64,000 nt of DNA from Pseudotabrizicola algicola (GCF_010915705.1 NZ_JAAIKE010000006.1:62001-126000), one strand, 5' to 3'. Counted from the first letter of the stretch, positions 39,653 to 49,292 are shown. The notes: generated by a model from the letters alone, not told the origin. Made by a program: numbers and translations.

Positions 39653-39931
39653 ATGCCCTCATTCCTCTCCCGCCTCTTTGGCAAGTCCGACACCCCTGCC
39701 CCCGAGGCAGAGCCGATCCTGCACAATGACTTCCGCATCTTCCCCGAACCGATCAAGGAAGGCTCCATCTTCCGCATCGCCGCGCGGGTCGAGCGGACCG
39801 TCAATGGCGAGGTGAAGACCCATCACCTCATCCGCGCCGATACCCGCCCCAGCCATGACGAGGCGGTCGAGGCCAGCGTCGCCAAGGCCAAGCAGGCCAT
39901 CGACCAGTTGGGTGATGGCCTGTTTTCGTAA
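39653..39931 (+). CDS. HlyU-family protein
   Basis: A 92-residue protein: MPSFLSRLFGKSDTPAPEAEP, then ILHNDFRIFPEPIKEGSIFR and RTVNGEVKTHHLIRADTRP, ending KQAIDQLGDGLFS. This is the HlyU fold family, known in Vibrio for activating hemolysin genes, but the alphaproteobacterial members are mostly uncharacterised. The start at 39653 is the family start; the frame extends 37 codons upstream without homology. The ~210-bp gap before it and the ~270-bp gap after it have no gene. Confidence 0.85.
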   Translation: MPSFLSRLFGKSDTPAPEAEPILHNDFRIFPEPIKEGSIFRIAARVERTVNGEVKTHHLIRADTRPSHDEAVEASVAKAKQAIDQLGDGLFS

Positions 39932-40198
39932 AGCCCGCCTTGACGCGGCGTGCGCGCAGCAGGTCTGCGCAGTGCCGCGCACCCGCAGCCCGACGCAAGC
40001 CATACCTTTGCCATACGCAGGCCAGACGCGCCGCCGCTCCGCCTGAGTCCGCCACGCCACACCCAGGCCCCCAGATGATGGGGCGCACACTTCGTTCTGG
40101 CCCAAATCGCCGCCATGCCCCTATAGTTTGTGGAACGGACCCCGGGGCAACACCGGGGCCAGAGGCAGGCACATCAACGAACAAGCGAGGAGGGGGCC

Positions 40199-40666
40199 AT
40201 GCGCTGCCCATTCTGCGGCAATATCGACACCCAGGTGAAGGACTCGCGCCCCGCCGAAGACCACGTCGCCATCCGGCGGCGGCGCTTCTGTCCGGCCTGC
40301 GGCGGCCGCTTCACCACCTATGAACGCGTGCAATTGCGCGATCTGGTGGTCATCAAATCCAGCGGCAAACGCGAGGATTTTGACCGTGACAAGCTGGAAC
40401 GCGCCATCCGCATCTCGATGCAAAAGCGCCCGATCGACCCCGAACGGATCGACCAGATGATCTCTGGCATCGTGCGGCGGCTGGAATCCATCGGCGATAC
40501 CGACATCCCGTCCCGCACCATCGGCGACATCGTGATGGAAAGCCTCGCGCGGATCGACACCGTGGCCTATGTGCGGTTTGCCAGCGTTTACAAGAACTTC
40601 CAGGCCGCTGACGATTTCGACAAATTCGTGAGCGAGCTGCGTCCCGGCGAAAAACCCGAAGAGTGA
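40199..40666 (+). CDS. nrdR: Transcriptional repressor NrdR
   Basis: A 155-residue ATP-cone repressor of ribonucleotide reductase genes. The N-terminal zinc ribbon has C3, C6, C31, C34. The ATP-cone follows ([20 protein letters not shown], then [26 protein letters not shown] and [12 protein letters not shown]). The start at 40199 follows GAGGAGGGGGCC. Its stop overlaps the ribD start (GTGA), the common nrdR-ribD order. Confidence 0.97.
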   Translation: MRCPFCGNIDTQVKDSRPAEDHVAIRRRRFCPACGGRFTTYERVQLRDLVVIKSSGKREDFDRDKLERAIRISMQKRPIDPERIDQMISGIVRRLESIGDTDIPSRTIGDIVMESLARIDTVAYVRFASVYKNFQAADDFDKFVSELRPGEKPEE

Positions 40667-41754
40667 GCGCCACCGACGAAACCCACATGGCCCATGCCCT
40701 CGCGCTCGCCGCGCGGGGCTTGGGCCGCACATGGCCCAATCCGGCTGTGGGCTGCGTGATCGTGCGGGAGGGGCGCATCCTCGGGCGCGGCTGGACCCAG
40801 CCCGGCGGCCGCCCGCATGCCGAGCGGCGGGCACTCGACCAGGCGGGCGATGCGCGCGGTGCCACTGCCTATGTCACGCTGGAGCCCTGCGCCCATCACG
40901 GCAAGACCCCCCCTTGCGCCGAGGCGCTGGTCACAGCGGGCCTCTCCCGCGTCGTCACCGCACTTACCGACCCCGATCCGCGCGTGTCAGGCAAAGGCCA
41001 CGCGATGCTGCGCGCGGCCGGCATCTCGGTGACCGAGAATATCCTTTCCGATCAAGCCTATCGCCTGAATGCAGGCTTTCTCAGACGGGTGACGCAAGGC
41101 CTGCCCTTCGTCACGCTCAAGCTGGCCACCACGATAGATGGCCGGATTGCGACCGCCAGCGGAGAGTCGCGCTGGATCACGGGACCCGCCGCACGGCGCT
41201 ATGTCCACGCCCTGCGGCTCAACCATGATGCGGTGATGGTCGGCTCCGGCACCGCCTTGGCCGACAATCCGGACCTTACAGTGCGCGACATGGGCGCGCT
41301 GCATCAACCTGTCCGCATCCTGCTCGACCGCACCCTCGCCCATGCCCCGAATAGCCGGCTTGGTGTCACGGCGCGCCAGCATCCGGTCTGGGTGCTTCAC
41401 GCGCCCGAGGCCCCCGCCGAGGCGCAGGACGCATGGCGCGGCACCGGCGCGCGATTGCTGCCTTGCCCGACACAAGGCGGAAGGCTCCACCTCACGTCTG
41501 CCTTGCGCCTCCTTGCCGCAGAGGGTCTCACACGCATCCTCAGCGAGGGTGGCGGCACGATCGCTGCCGCGCTGATCGCCGAAGGGCTTGTTGACGACCT
41601 GATCCAGCTGACTGCGGGCAAACTGATCGGTGCCGAAGGAATGCCCGCCCTCGGGCCGCTCGCGCTGCCCCGCCTTGCCGATGCACCCGGCTTTCGATTG
41701 CACGGGCATTTCTCCATCGGAAATGACAGCGTCTGCCATTGGTCACGCGGCTAA
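40663..41754 (+). CDS. ribD: Bifunctional riboflavin deaminase/reductase RibD
   Basis: RibD (363 residues) does the second and third steps of riboflavin synthesis. The deaminase zinc site is HAE (52-54) with [11 protein letters not shown] (C76, C85). The reductase half has [24 protein letters not shown] and the [19 protein letters not shown] segment. The gene starts with GTG overlapping the nrdR stop. The rib operon partners ribE/ribBA are not adjacent in the window. A copy of the dispersed repeat follows the stop. Confidence 0.96.
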   Translation: MSATDETHMAHALALAARGLGRTWPNPAVGCVIVREGRILGRGWTQPGGRPHAERRALDQAGDARGATAYVTLEPCAHHGKTPPCAEALVTAGLSRVVTALTDPDPRVSGKGHAMLRAAGISVTENILSDQAYRLNAGFLRRVTQGLPFVTLKLATTIDGRIATASGESRWITGPAARRYVHALRLNHDAVMVGSGTALADNPDLTVRDMGALHQPVRILLDRTLAHAPNSRLGVTARQHPVWVLHAPEAPAEAQDAWRGTGARLLPCPTQGGRLHLTSALRLLAAEGLTRILSEGGGTIAAALIAEGLVDDLIQLTAGKLIGAEGMPALGPLALPRLADAPGFRLHGHFSIGNDSVCHWSRG

Positions 41755-41758
41755 GGTC

Positions 41759-41792
41759 TTGCACCTTCTTTTGAAAATACTCCCGCGGGGAG
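41759..41792. repeat. Dispersed gene-end repeat, copy 3
   Basis: This stretch reads ttgcaccttcttttgaaaat then actcccgcggggag. In the other orientation it gives CCGCGGGAGTATTTTC, then AAGGTGCAA, like the other copies. It lies between the convergent ends of ribD and ruvB, where it could end both transcripts. Confidence 0.7.
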
Positions 41793-41815
41793 TGCACCGA
41801 CCGCCTGCACCAGAC

Positions 41816-42844
41816 CTACCCGTCAAACAGGTCGCCCTGCCCGGGCGGTTTCGGCGCTTCCAGCCCCAGATGCCGCCACGCCTTTGCGCCCAGCATCCGG
41901 CCACGCGGGGTGCGCAGGATCAATCCCTGTTGCAGCAGATAGGGCTCGATCACTTCTTCGATGGCATCGCGGGGCTCTGACAGAGCGGCGGCGATCGTTT
42001 CCACCCCCACGGGGCCGCCCCCGTAATTCTCGGCCAGAAGCGACAGATAGCGTCTGTCCGCCCCATCAAGGCCAAGCTGATCCACACCCAGCCGCGTCAG
42101 CGCGCGGTCGGCCAGTGCGCGCGAGATGCGCCCCCCCGCCTCGACCAGCGCAAAATCGACAACACGGCGCAGCAAACGCCCGGCGATGCGCGGCGTGCCG
42201 CGGGCGCGGCGGGCAATCTCGCGGCACCCGTCCGGCTCGGCCTCCACCCCCAAAAGCCGCGCCCCGCGCGAGACGATTTCATGCAATTCGGCCTCGGTAT
42301 AGAACTCCAGCCGGGTCGGTATCCCGAACCTGTCGCGCAAAGGGGTGGTCAGCAGGCCCAGCCGCGTCGTCGCCCCCACAAGGGTAAAGGGCTGCAAGTC
42401 GATCCGCACCGTGCGCGCCGCCGGCCCCTCTCCGATCACCAGATCGAGCGCGAAATCTTCCAAGGCCGGATAGAGCACTTCTTCGACCACCGGGCTCAGG
42501 CGGTGAATCTCGTCAATGAAAAGCACATCGCGCGGCTCAAGATTGGTCAGGATCGCGGCCAGATCACCCGGTTTTGCCAAAACCGGGCCGGATGTCATGC
42601 GAAACCCCACGCCCAACTCGCGCGCCATGATCTGCGCCAGTGTCGTCTTGCCCAAGCCCGGCGGGCCGTGAAACAGCGTATGGTCCATCGCCTCCCCCCG
42701 CATCCGGGCGGCCTCGATAAACACGCGCAGATTGGCCCGCGCCTCTTGTTGGCCGATGAATTCCTCGAGCCCCTGCGGGCGCAGGGCGCGGTCGGTGTCT
42801 TCGGCAAGCCGTTCGGGGCGCAGGGCGGGATCAGGTTCCAACAT
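41816..42844 (-). CDS. ruvB: Holliday junction branch migration ATPase RuvB
   Basis: RuvB (342 residues) is the AAA+ motor for branch migration with RuvA. The start is the ATG complementary to 42842-42844 ([23 protein letters not shown]). Walker [12 protein letters not shown] (60-70), Walker [11 protein letters not shown], the sensor I segment and the C-terminal winged helix ([22 protein letters not shown]) are intact. It is 44 bp after htpX, which separates it from ruvA, unusual for a ruvCAB operon. Confidence 0.97.
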   Translation of the reverse strand: MLEPDPALRPERLAEDTDRALRPQGLEEFIGQQEARANLRVFIEAARMRGEAMDHTLFHGPPGLGKTTLAQIMARELGVGFRMTSGPVLAKPGDLAAILTNLEPRDVLFIDEIHRLSPVVEEVLYPALEDFALDLVIGEGPAARTVRIDLQPFTLVGATTRLGLLTTPLRDRFGIPTRLEFYTEAELHEIVSRGARLLGVEAEPDGCREIARRARGTPRIAGRLLRRVVDFALVEAGGRISRALADRALTRLGVDQLGLDGADRRYLSLLAENYGGGPVGVETIAAALSEPRDAIEEVIEPYLLQQGLILRTPRGRMLGAKAWRHLGLEAPKPPGQGDLFDG

Positions 42845-42888
42845 GGCGGAACAATCCCCGAACGCCAGAGCTTTGGCAAGCACTCAGA

Positions 42889-43791
42889 TCAGGTCCAGGG
42901 CCCCGAACCTGCACCGCGCCGACCGCCGCCAACACGCGGCACCGAGGACCGCGCGACGGGCTTCATCGCCTCGAGCGCCGCGATCCGGTTGGCCGTATTG
43001 GGATGGGTCGAAAACAGCTTGTCATGCGCATGCGCATGCAAGGGGTTGATGATGAACATATGGGCAATCGCCGGATTGCGCTCGGCGGCCGTATTGTCGA
43101 TGCCCTTCGCGAAGGCCTCGATTTTGCGCAGGGCAGATGCAAGCCAGTCGGGGTTGCCGCAAATCTCCGCGCCCACCCGATCGGCCTCATACTCGCGCGA
43201 CCGGGAAATCGCCATCTGCACCAGCGCGGCGGCCAAAGGTGCCAGCAGCATCAGGGCGATGGTGCCGATCATCCCCGCCGGACGCTCTCGGTTGCCGCCG
43301 AAAAACAGCGCGAAATTGGCCAGCATCGAAATCGCACCGGCAAAGGTCGCAGTCACCGTCATGATGAGCGTGTCGCGGTTGCGGATATGGGCAAGCTCAT
43401 GCGCCATGACAGCCGCCACCTCCTCTTCGCTCAGGCGGCGCAGCAAACCTGTGGTCGCCGCCACCGCCGCATTCTCAGGGTTGCGTCCGGTGGCGAAGGC
43501 GTTGGGCTGATCCGTCTCGATCACATAAACCTTGGGTCGTGGCATTCCGGCCCCATCCGCCAAGCGGTTGACCATGCGCACCAAACCCGGTGCGCTGGCC
43601 TCGTCGACGGCGCGCGCCCCCGTCATCGACAAAACCGCCTTGTCCGAATTCCAATAGGCAAAAACATTCATCGCCGCGGCAACCGCCAGGGCGATCACCG
43701 CACCGCTTGTCCCGCCCAGAAACGCGCCCAACCCCATGAACAGCGCTGTCAGCGCCGCCATAAGCATGAATGTCTTGGTGTATCCGGCCAT
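42889..43791 (-). CDS. htpX: M48 zinc metalloprotease HtpX
   Basis: A 300-residue inner-membrane protease linked to membrane-protein quality control. The start [18 protein letters not shown] follows GGAGGGACGTG. Two N-terminal helices precede the HELAH zinc motif (131-135), followed by two more helices ([17 protein letters not shown] and [19 protein letters not shown]), then the third ligand region [12 protein letters not shown]. It lies between ruvA and ruvB on the same strand. A copy of the gene-end repeat sits between ruvA and it. Confidence 0.94.
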   Translation of the reverse strand: MAGYTKTFMLMAALTALFMGLGAFLGGTSGAVIALAVAAAMNVFAYWNSDKAVLSMTGARAVDEASAPGLVRMVNRLADGAGMPRPKVYVIETDQPNAFATGRNPENAAVAATTGLLRRLSEEEVAAVMAHELAHIRNRDTLIMTVTATFAGAISMLANFALFFGGNRERPAGMIGTIALMLLAPLAAALVQMAISRSREYEADRVGAEICGNPDWLASALRKIEAFAKGIDNTAAERNPAIAHMFIINPLHAHAHDKLFSTHPNTANRIAALEAMKPVARSSVPRVGGGRRGAGSGPWT

Positions 43792-43865
43792 CACGTCCCT
43801 CCGTCTCCGCCAGATATGGGAAACCGGACCGAGCTTGAAAAGGGCCTTGCCCGAAGCCCAACGGG

Positions 43866-43896
43866 ATTGCACCTTTTCAAAACACTCCGGGGGGAA
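43866..43896. repeat. Dispersed gene-end repeat, copy 4
   Basis: The stretch attgcaccttttcaaaacac then tccggggggaa fits the family read in the reverse direction (GGGAGTGTTTTGAAAAGGTGCAAT). It lies between the ruvA stop (43906) and htpX start (43791) on the minus strand. Confidence 0.7.
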
Positions 43897-43905
43897 CAGC
43901 GCCCC

Positions 43906-44604
43906 CTAGCGCGGGGCCATCAGGCGCAGCGCCTTGCGGATGAGCGTAGCCGTATCTGCCTCCGGCTCTTCGGACGCGACCGTCGCCACAGCCTGCGCCG
44001 CGTCGCCCTGCCCGTAACCAAGGTTCAGCAGCGCCGACAAGGCATCGGCGGTATAGGCTGCCCGACGCGCCGGTGCCTCGTCCGGCTTGACCGCTTTCTT
44101 CGCGGGTGCGCGCGGCTTTTGTGCCGCCTCTGCCGCGATCTCTTCGACCACCGTCTCATCCACCTCGGCGCGCGCCGAAAGGCTAACACCTGCCGCCATG
44201 ACAGCGGGGGCCTTGGACTTTAGCTCCAGAATGACCCGCTGCGCCAGCTTTGGCCCCACCCCCGGTGCCGACTGCACCGCGCGGGCATCGCCCAAGGTAA
44301 TCGCACGCGCAACGCCCTCAGGTCCCAAAGCGCCAAGGATCGACAATGCCGCCTTGGCCCCGACGCCTTGCACCGTGACCAGCAGCCGATGCCATTCCTT
44401 TTCCAGCATGGTGGGAAAGCCGAAGAGTTGCAGCAAATCTTCCCGCACCACCAGTTCGGTATAAAGCGATACCGGCTCTCCCAGCACCGGCAGCCCCGCC
44501 AGCGTCCGGTCAGACACATGCACGATGTATCCCACGCCGCGCACGTCGATCAGCACCTCGCCCGGCCCGCGCCAATCCAGCCTGCCCGAGATTTTCCCGA
44601 TCAT
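43906..44604 (-). CDS. ruvA: Holliday junction DNA helicase subunit RuvA
   Basis: RuvA (232 residues) binds the Holliday junction. The start is the ATG complementary to 44602-44604 ([21 protein letters not shown]), overlapping the ruvC stop by 4 bp. The OB-fold ([17 protein letters not shown]), the two HhH motifs ([34 protein letters not shown]) and, after an Ala/Lys-rich linker, the RuvB-binding domain ([21 protein letters not shown]) are clear. A long open frame extends upstream through ruvC but is a shadow. Confidence 0.95.
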   Translation of the reverse strand: MIGKISGRLDWRGPGEVLIDVRGVGYIVHVSDRTLAGLPVLGEPVSLYTELVVREDLLQLFGFPTMLEKEWHRLLVTVQGVGAKAALSILGALGPEGVARAITLGDARAVQSAPGVGPKLAQRVILELKSKAPAVMAAGVSLSARAEVDETVVEEIAAEAAQKPRAPAKKAVKPDEAPARRAAYTADALSALLNLGYGQGDAAQAVATVASEEPEADTATLIRKALRLMAPR

Positions 44605-45113
44605 CCCGCCGCCCTTTTCAACGCGGCCTCCAGCCGACCCGAGGCTTGCACATGATGGGCGTGGCAAATCGCAATGGCGAGGGCATCCGCCGCATCGGGC
44701 CCCTTGATCACGACACCCGGCAGGTGAAGACGAACCATATGGTCTACCTGCACCTTGGCCGCATGACCGACGCCCACCACGCATTTCTTGACGGCGTTCG
44801 GCGCGTATTCTCCGACCTCTAGCCCGAACTGGGCCGGCACCAGAAGCGCGATCCCCCGCGCCTGCCCAAGTTTCAGCGTGGCGACGGCATCCTTGTTGAC
44901 AAAAGTATGTTCCACCGCCGCTGTCTGGGGTTGCCAGACCCGCAACACCTCCGTCAACTGCGCATGCAGGCTGCGCAGACGGTCGGCCAAAGACCCCTCG
45001 GCCCCGTCGGAATGACAAATGCCGTTGGCAACATGGGTGATGCGCGCGCCTGCAACATCGATCACGCCCCAGCCAAGGTTTCGCAACCCCGGATCGATTC
45101 CCAGAACCCGCAT
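44601..45113 (-). CDS. ruvC: Holliday junction resolvase RuvC
   Basis: RuvC (170 residues) cuts Holliday junctions. The catalytic acidic residues are visible: D7 ([16 protein letters not shown]), E68 (AAVEHTF), D140 and D143 ([14 protein letters not shown]). The gene overlaps ruvA by 4 bp (ATGA). No terminator or promoter was found directly in front of it. Confidence 0.96.
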   Translation of the reverse strand: MRVLGIDPGLRNLGWGVIDVAGARITHVANGICHSDGAEGSLADRLRSLHAQLTEVLRVWQPQTAAVEHTFVNKDAVATLKLGQARGIALLVPAQFGLEVGEYAPNAVKKCVVGVGHAAKVQVDHMVRLHLPGVVIKGPDAADALAIAICHAHHVQASGRLEAALKRAAG

Positions 45114-45467
45114 GCCGCCCTGCCCCGCCTTTCAGCTTTTTCTCTTTCGCAAGAGCTAGCACGAAAGGAGAACACAGGCCAAGCCAATTCAAAGCGGGGC
45201 CGTGTTGACGGCATCTTGCCCCGTTGCTTGTCACAGGGCCGTTACGCGGGCGCAGCGAAAGCGACACCTCTCACACCGCGGGCGACACTTTCGGCGCCTT
45301 AGCGCCAAGACCCCAAAAATAAAGGCAAAATGAAGGCAAAACCCCATGCGTCCGGTGCATGGCTGCCATGTATTCCGGCCTACTTGCTTTGCACATGCAG
45401 CATCGTTATGTGGCAGCGCGAGGGCAAAAGTGCCTCTCCCGTAAGCAGTTTAAAAAGGATAACCGTC
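45114..45467. other. 354-bp intergenic region between ruvC and the DUF1127 gene
   Basis: No open frame of note. This divergent region between ruvC (minus) and the DUF1127 gene (plus) is less G+C-rich near the DUF1127 start, with A-rich runs (cccaaaaataaaggcaaaat). Promoters of both genes should lie here, but I cannot name one with confidence. I see no tRNA-like or CCUCCUCCC-type sRNA motif. Confidence 0.6.
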
Positions 45468-45671
45468 ATGGCCGCCTATGAGACGACCCGCACGGCGCCG
45501 TTCGGTGCCATCTCGATTTTCCGCGCCGTTCAAGGTGTGAGCAGCGTTTTCGCAACGCTCTCGGCATGGAACGATGCCCGCATCACCCGCAAAGCCCTGT
45601 CCAAACTGACGGACCGCGAGCTTGATGATATTGGCCTGTGCCGCGGCGACATCGAGTCTCTGATGCGCTGA
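45468..45671 (+). CDS. DUF1127 family small protein
   Basis: A 67-residue protein starting MAAYETTRTAPFGAISIF behind AAAAAGGAT. Its C-terminus (ITRKALSKLTDRELDDIGLCRGDIESLMR) is the arginine-containing DUF1127 domain (YjiS-like), found in small alphaproteobacterial proteins, some of which bind RNA or respond to stress and phosphate. This member ends with a typical cysteine/arginine helix. A Rho-independent terminator follows. Confidence 0.9.
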   Translation: MAAYETTRTAPFGAISIFRAVQGVSSVFATLSAWNDARITRKALSKLTDRELDDIGLCRGDIESLMR

Positions 45672-45722
45672 TCCGCTGGCCCAAGCGCCACCGGATCGTC
45701 AAACGACAGACCGAACGACAAT

Positions 45723-45760
45723 GGCCACCGAGCATCGCTCCGGTGGCCTTTTGGTTTTTT
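45723..45760 (+). terminator. Rho-independent terminator of the DUF1127 gene
   Basis: Stem ggccaccgagc (45723-45733) pairs with gctccggtggcc (45737-45748) with one bulged base, then TTTTGGTTTTTT on the plus strand. It starts 51 bp after the DUF1127 stop and ends just before the convergent gene at 45778. Confidence 0.85.
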
Positions 45761-45777
45761 GCCGAAACTTTAAAAGA

Positions 45778-46143
45778 TCAGCCGTCGATGCGACCGAACA
45801 GGCCGATCTGGCGCGCTATGGCGGTGGTGGCAGGGTCTGCCTGCATCAGCCAGCCGCCGATACGGTCAATCCCCTCTCCTGCCATCAGGCCGGCGACACG
45901 GGCGTCATAGGCCGGAGCGCCCAGCTGATACAGGAAAAGGGCCTTGAGGGCGGTGCCGAACACCAGCGCCAGAAACAGTGGCCGCAGAACCGGAACGCGC
46001 CATTTGCGGCGGAAACGCGGATCATTGCGGGTGTAGAACGACCGGCCCAAAGCGCCCTCGGCCTCAAACCCGTGGCCTTTGGCACGCGCTTTCTGGATTC
46101 GCGCGATGCGGCTATTGAATTCAGCGATGCTTGGGTCAGACAT
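45778..46143 (-). CDS. Protein of unknown function with one or two membrane helices
   Basis: A 121-residue protein: MSDPSIAEFNSRIARIQKAR is a charged helix, a basic segment (RRKWRVP) precedes a hydrophobic helix (LRPLFLALVFGTALKALFLYQL), and a short amphipathic tail follows. I recognise no named family, though such proteins occur downstream of prmA in related bacteria. It lies 106 bp after the L11 methyltransferase gene on the same strand. Confidence 0.65.
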   Translation of the reverse strand: MSDPSIAEFNSRIARIQKARAKGHGFEAEGALGRSFYTRNDPRFRRKWRVPVLRPLFLALVFGTALKALFLYQLGAPAYDARVAGLMAGEGIDRIGGWLMQADPATTAIARQIGLFGRIDG

Positions 46144-46249
46144 GGCCGGTCTCCAAACTCATACGCCCCACAAGACAATCCTAGGGCGGAAATGTGGCTG
46201 GAATGCGGCAAGAGAGGCGAGACTTCGGCAACAATCGCAGGGGTTTGTC

Positions 46250-47365
46250 TCAAATCCGGCGCATAACAAGCGTGGACCATTCCCCGATATCTTCACGACC
46301 TTCGGGCTCGAAGCCGGCGGCGACATAGGCCGCCGTCACGGCCTCTGCCTGCACCACCAGAAGACCCGACAGGATGCACAGCCCCGACGGCGCAAGGTGC
46401 GCTGCCATCGGCGGGGCCAGCTCGACAAGCGGCCCCTTCAGGATATTGGCAAAGACAAGATCATAGGGAGCGGCTTCGGCCAGTCGCGGATGGGCAAAGC
46501 CCGCAGCTTCCATGCACTCGATCCGCCCTTCAAGGCCGTTGATCGCCACATTGGCGCGGGCGACATCCACCGCCACCTCGTCGATATCGCTCGCCAACAC
46601 CAGAGCATCCGGCAGGACGGCAGCCGCGGCCATCGCAAGCACCGCCGTGCCGCAGCCGATATCGGCCACCCGCGCCGGCGCAAATCCGGTGCTGAACAGA
46701 CGGTCAAAGGCACGCAGACAACCCAGCGTAGTGCCGTGATGTCCGGTGCCAAAGGCCACCGTCGCTTCGATCTGCAGCGGCACGCGGTCGGCAGACAACC
46801 CTTCTGCCCGCTCGGCGTCATGACTGCCGAACACGAAAAAGCGTCCTGCCTCGACCGGAGCGAGTTCGCGGCGCACCTTGGCGACCCAGTCAATCTCGGG
46901 CAGTTCCGATATCACGAAAGGCTTGGCCCCATGCGCGGCGGCAAGGGCATCGAGCATACCGGCATCAGGTTGCTCCAGAAAATAGGAGCCGACTTCCCAC
47001 AGGCCGGAGTCGTCCTCGATCTCGAACGCGCCAACGCCATATGGCGCGGGCTCCATCGCTTCGATCGCTTCGGCGAGTGCCTTGGCCGCCCCCTCGCCGG
47101 GCAGGGTCGTCAGCGCGGTATAGGTGCGCTGCGCGTGTTCGGTGACGGTAAAGGGGGTGGCCCCGAACGCTTCGGCCAGCACATCAAGCAGCGCGCCATT
47201 GGGCTCTTTGGCAAAGAGCGCGACCACGCGGGCAAGCCCGGGCGTTTCGGCCTCGTCATAGATCTCGACTTCCAGCGGTTCGGGCTGCATACGCTCCAGC
47301 GCCTGCGCCAAGGCTTCTGCGGCTTCGTCACCGGCAATGGTGGTCAGGGCGGTGTAGCTGGGCAT
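46250..47365 (-). CDS. prmA: Ribosomal protein L11 methyltransferase PrmA with duplicated N-terminal domain
   Basis: PrmA trimethylates ribosomal protein L11 using S-adenosylmethionine. The C-terminal methyltransferase domain is normal: VADIGCGTAVLAMAA (~233-247) and ANILKGPLVELAP (the NPPY-like loop). The protein has 371 residues, about 78 more than close relatives. The extra comes from a tandem copy of the L11-binding domain: residues 4-76 (YTALTTIAGDEAAEALAQAL ...PFTVTE) and 82-154 (YTALTTLPGEGAAKALAEAI ...PFVISE), about 40% identical by eye. The second copy resembles the normal start more closely (GLWEVGSYF). No start codon exists at the second copy. The start follows AGAGG. Confidence 0.93.
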   Translation of the reverse strand: MPSYTALTTIAGDEAAEALAQALERMQPEPLEVEIYDEAETPGLARVVALFAKEPNGALLDVLAEAFGATPFTVTEHAQRTYTALTTLPGEGAAKALAEAIEAMEPAPYGVGAFEIEDDSGLWEVGSYFLEQPDAGMLDALAAAHGAKPFVISELPEIDWVAKVRRELAPVEAGRFFVFGSHDAERAEGLSADRVPLQIEATVAFGTGHHGTTLGCLRAFDRLFSTGFAPARVADIGCGTAVLAMAAAAVLPDALVLASDIDEVAVDVARANVAINGLEGRIECMEAAGFAHPRLAEAAPYDLVFANILKGPLVELAPPMAAHLAPSGLCILSGLLVVQAEAVTAAYVAAGFEPEGREDIGEWSTLVMRRI

Positions 47366-47419
47366 GGCGAAACCTCTGTCAGATGTTGCCCTTGGCCCTA
47401 GCTGCCGCTGCCGAGGACG

Positions 47420-48577
47420 TCAAGGCGAGCGCGCGCCGTGCCCCCGCAAAACGCGCCAGACCACCCCGGCCATGCGGCGCAGCCCCAGATCTGCATAATC
47501 CATCTCGCCCGCAAGCAAGGCCAGATAGCGGCGCTGCAGGTGGTCCGACCCTGCGAGCGCGCGCAGCAAGCGCGGCTGCAACAGAGGATGATACACCACC
47601 TGCGCCAGAAACCGCGCGCGTGACAGTTCGGCCCTGATCGGCTCCATCCGTGCCTGATAGCGGGCCAAGGCCGACCGGGGCGCGCCCGCACGCAGCGCCT
47701 CTGCCGCCGCCTCTGCGGCAAGACGGCCCGAAAGGATCGCCCAAGCGATCCCCTCACCGGTGATCGGATCGACCAGCCCCGCGGCATCGCCCGCCAACAG
47801 CACCGCACCCCGCCCCGGCACAGCCCGCGAGGCACCCGATGGCAGGTGATGGCCCTTGATCTTGACGCTGGCCGGATCGACCCCGCGCGCGCGGAGCCAG
47901 TCATGAAAGCGTGGGCGCAAGTCCTTGTCCTGCACCGCGATCCCTCCGATGCCGAGGGTTCGGCCCTGAGGCTTGGGGAAATCCCAGCCATACCCCCAAG
48001 GCAGCGCCGTCAGGTCGAGGTCTGTCACCGGCCCCGGCCCGCCCGGCACCTCGGCCTCAAGCGCAAAGCCGATGCTGGCCACATCCTGCGCGCGGCCAAA
48101 CAGCGCCCGCGCCACGCCCGAATGAACACCATCGGCGCCGATCACCAACGGCGCAGTCAGGCTCTCGCCCCCCGCCAGCGTCACGCGTCCGGCCTCGGGG
48201 GCGCAATCGACAAGACGCTGACCGCATAGATCTACCGCCCCTGCGGCAATCGCGCGGGCGCGCAGCTCGGCGTCAAAGCCAAGTCTCATGGTCATGTAGA
48301 TCGGCGGGGCGGGGTCCAGTTGCCCCAGGGTCTGGCCGCCGCTGGAAAAGCGCACCGCGCGGCTGACGTGAAACAAGGCCTCCGGCAAATCGCCAAAGAC
48401 GTCTCGCGCATAAGCATGGGCCCGGGCAGTAACACCGCCGCCGCACAGCTTTTCACGCGGAAAGGCTGCCTTGTCGAGCAAGGCAACCCGCAGCCCGCCC
48501 CGTGCCGCGGTGATCGCTGCGGCAGAGCCCGCCGGCCCCGCCCCGATTACCAAGACATCAAAGCCGGGCTGCGGCAA
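47420..48577 (-). CDS. FAD-dependent oxidoreductase (geranylgeranyl-reductase-like)
   Basis: About 385 residues. FAD-binding GAGPAGS (12-18 from the chosen start), PREKLCGGG typical of the geranylgeranyl-reductase family, VIGADGVHS and GDAAGLVDPITGEGIAWAI near the C-terminus. Such flavoproteins reduce isoprenoid chains or hydroxylate aromatics; the substrate is not clear. The start is uncertain: there is no ATG close to the Rossmann fold. A TTG at 48575-48577, 2 bases past the msrA stop, is the likeliest; an ATG at 48637 would overlap msrA by 58 bp with a basic, unlikely leader. Confidence 0.8.
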   Translation of the reverse strand: MPQPGFDVLVIGAGPAGSAAAITAARGGLRVALLDKAAFPREKLCGGGVTARAHAYARDVFGDLPEALFHVSRAVRFSSGGQTLGQLDPAPPIYMTMRLGFDAELRARAIAAGAVDLCGQRLVDCAPEAGRVTLAGGESLTAPLVIGADGVHSGVARALFGRAQDVASIGFALEAEVPGGPGPVTDLDLTALPWGYGWDFPKPQGRTLGIGGIAVQDKDLRPRFHDWLRARGVDPASVKIKGHHLPSGASRAVPGRGAVLLAGDAAGLVDPITGEGIAWAILSGRLAAEAAAEALRAGAPRSALARYQARMEPIRAELSRARFLAQVVYHPLLQPRLLRALAGSDHLQRRYLALLAGEMDYADLGLRRMAGVVWRVLRGHGARSP

Positions 48578-48579
48578 GA

Positions 48580-49236
48580 TCAGGCCGAAACGCCGGTGCC
48601 AATCGGGCAGGTCACGCCGGTGCCGCCGATGCCGCAATACCCGTTCGGGTTCTTCTCGAGATATTGCTGGTGGTAGTCTTCGGCATAGTAGAACACGGGC
48701 GCAGGCAGGATTTCGGTGGTGATCTCCCCTCGGCCCGCCGCCCGCAGCGCCGCTTGATAGACAGATTTGCTTGCCTCGGCGGCCTTGGCCTGCGCGTCGG
48801 TGTAGGTATAGATGCCCGACCGATAGGTCGAGCCGATGTCATTGCCTTGCCGCATGCCTTGGGTGGGGTCGTGATTTTCCCAGAACAGCTTGAGAAGCGC
48901 ATCATAGCTGACCACCGAAGGGTCATAAATGACGCGAACCACCTCGTTATGGCCGGTCAGCTGCGTGCAGGTTTCCTTATAGGTCGGGTTTGGCGTATAG
49001 CCTCCGGCATAGCCGACCATCGTCAACCAGACGCCCGGCACCTGCCAGAACTTCCGCTCGACACCCCAGAAGCAGCCCATCCCGAACATCGCTTCTTCCA
49101 TGCCATCCGGCACAGGCGATTTCAGCGGCAGGCCAGAGATGAAATGTGTCTCGGCGGTCGGCAACGGCTCAGCCCGGCCGGGCAGGGCATCCTTGGGGTC
49201 AACCATCTGTGATTTGGCACGTTTCATGAAGAACAT
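48580..49236 (-). CDS. msrA: Peptide methionine sulfoxide reductase MsrA
   Basis: A 218-residue MsrA, reducing methionine-S-sulfoxide with thioredoxin. The catalytic motif GCFWGVE (54-60, Cys55) is complete, followed by [23 protein letters not shown] and [22 protein letters not shown] with the resolving cysteine near the end. The start [21 protein letters not shown] follows AGAGGA. It precedes the flavoprotein and follows the MFS gene on the same strand. Confidence 0.96.
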   Translation of the reverse strand: MFFMKRAKSQMVDPKDALPGRAEPLPTAETHFISGLPLKSPVPDGMEEAMFGMGCFWGVERKFWQVPGVWLTMVGYAGGYTPNPTYKETCTQLTGHNEVVRVIYDPSVVSYDALLKLFWENHDPTQGMRQGNDIGSTYRSGIYTYTDAQAKAAEASKSVYQAALRAAGRGEITTEILPAPVFYYAEDYHQQYLEKNPNGYCGIGGTGVTCPIGTGVSA

Positions 49237-49292
49237 TTTGCAATCCTCTGTCGTCGGACCCGTCATATAGGGTTAAATGCCACGCGTGCCAC

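Noticed and set aside
39932-40198. A small gene or RNA between the HlyU-like gene and nrdR
   Set aside because: No ribosome site with a plausible frame and no defined RNA fold. A TATAGT at 40122 could be a -10 element for nrdR, but I find no good -35.
43906-45267. 453-codon frame that merges ruvA with upstream sequence
   Set aside because: The upstream part runs antiparallel in frame with ruvC coding sequence. RuvA starts at 44604 with the conserved MIGKISG and a 4-bp overlap with ruvC.
45114-45467. A stress sRNA of the CcsR type near the DUF1127 gene
   Set aside because: The characteristic CCUCCUCCC hairpin motif was not found on either side of the gene.
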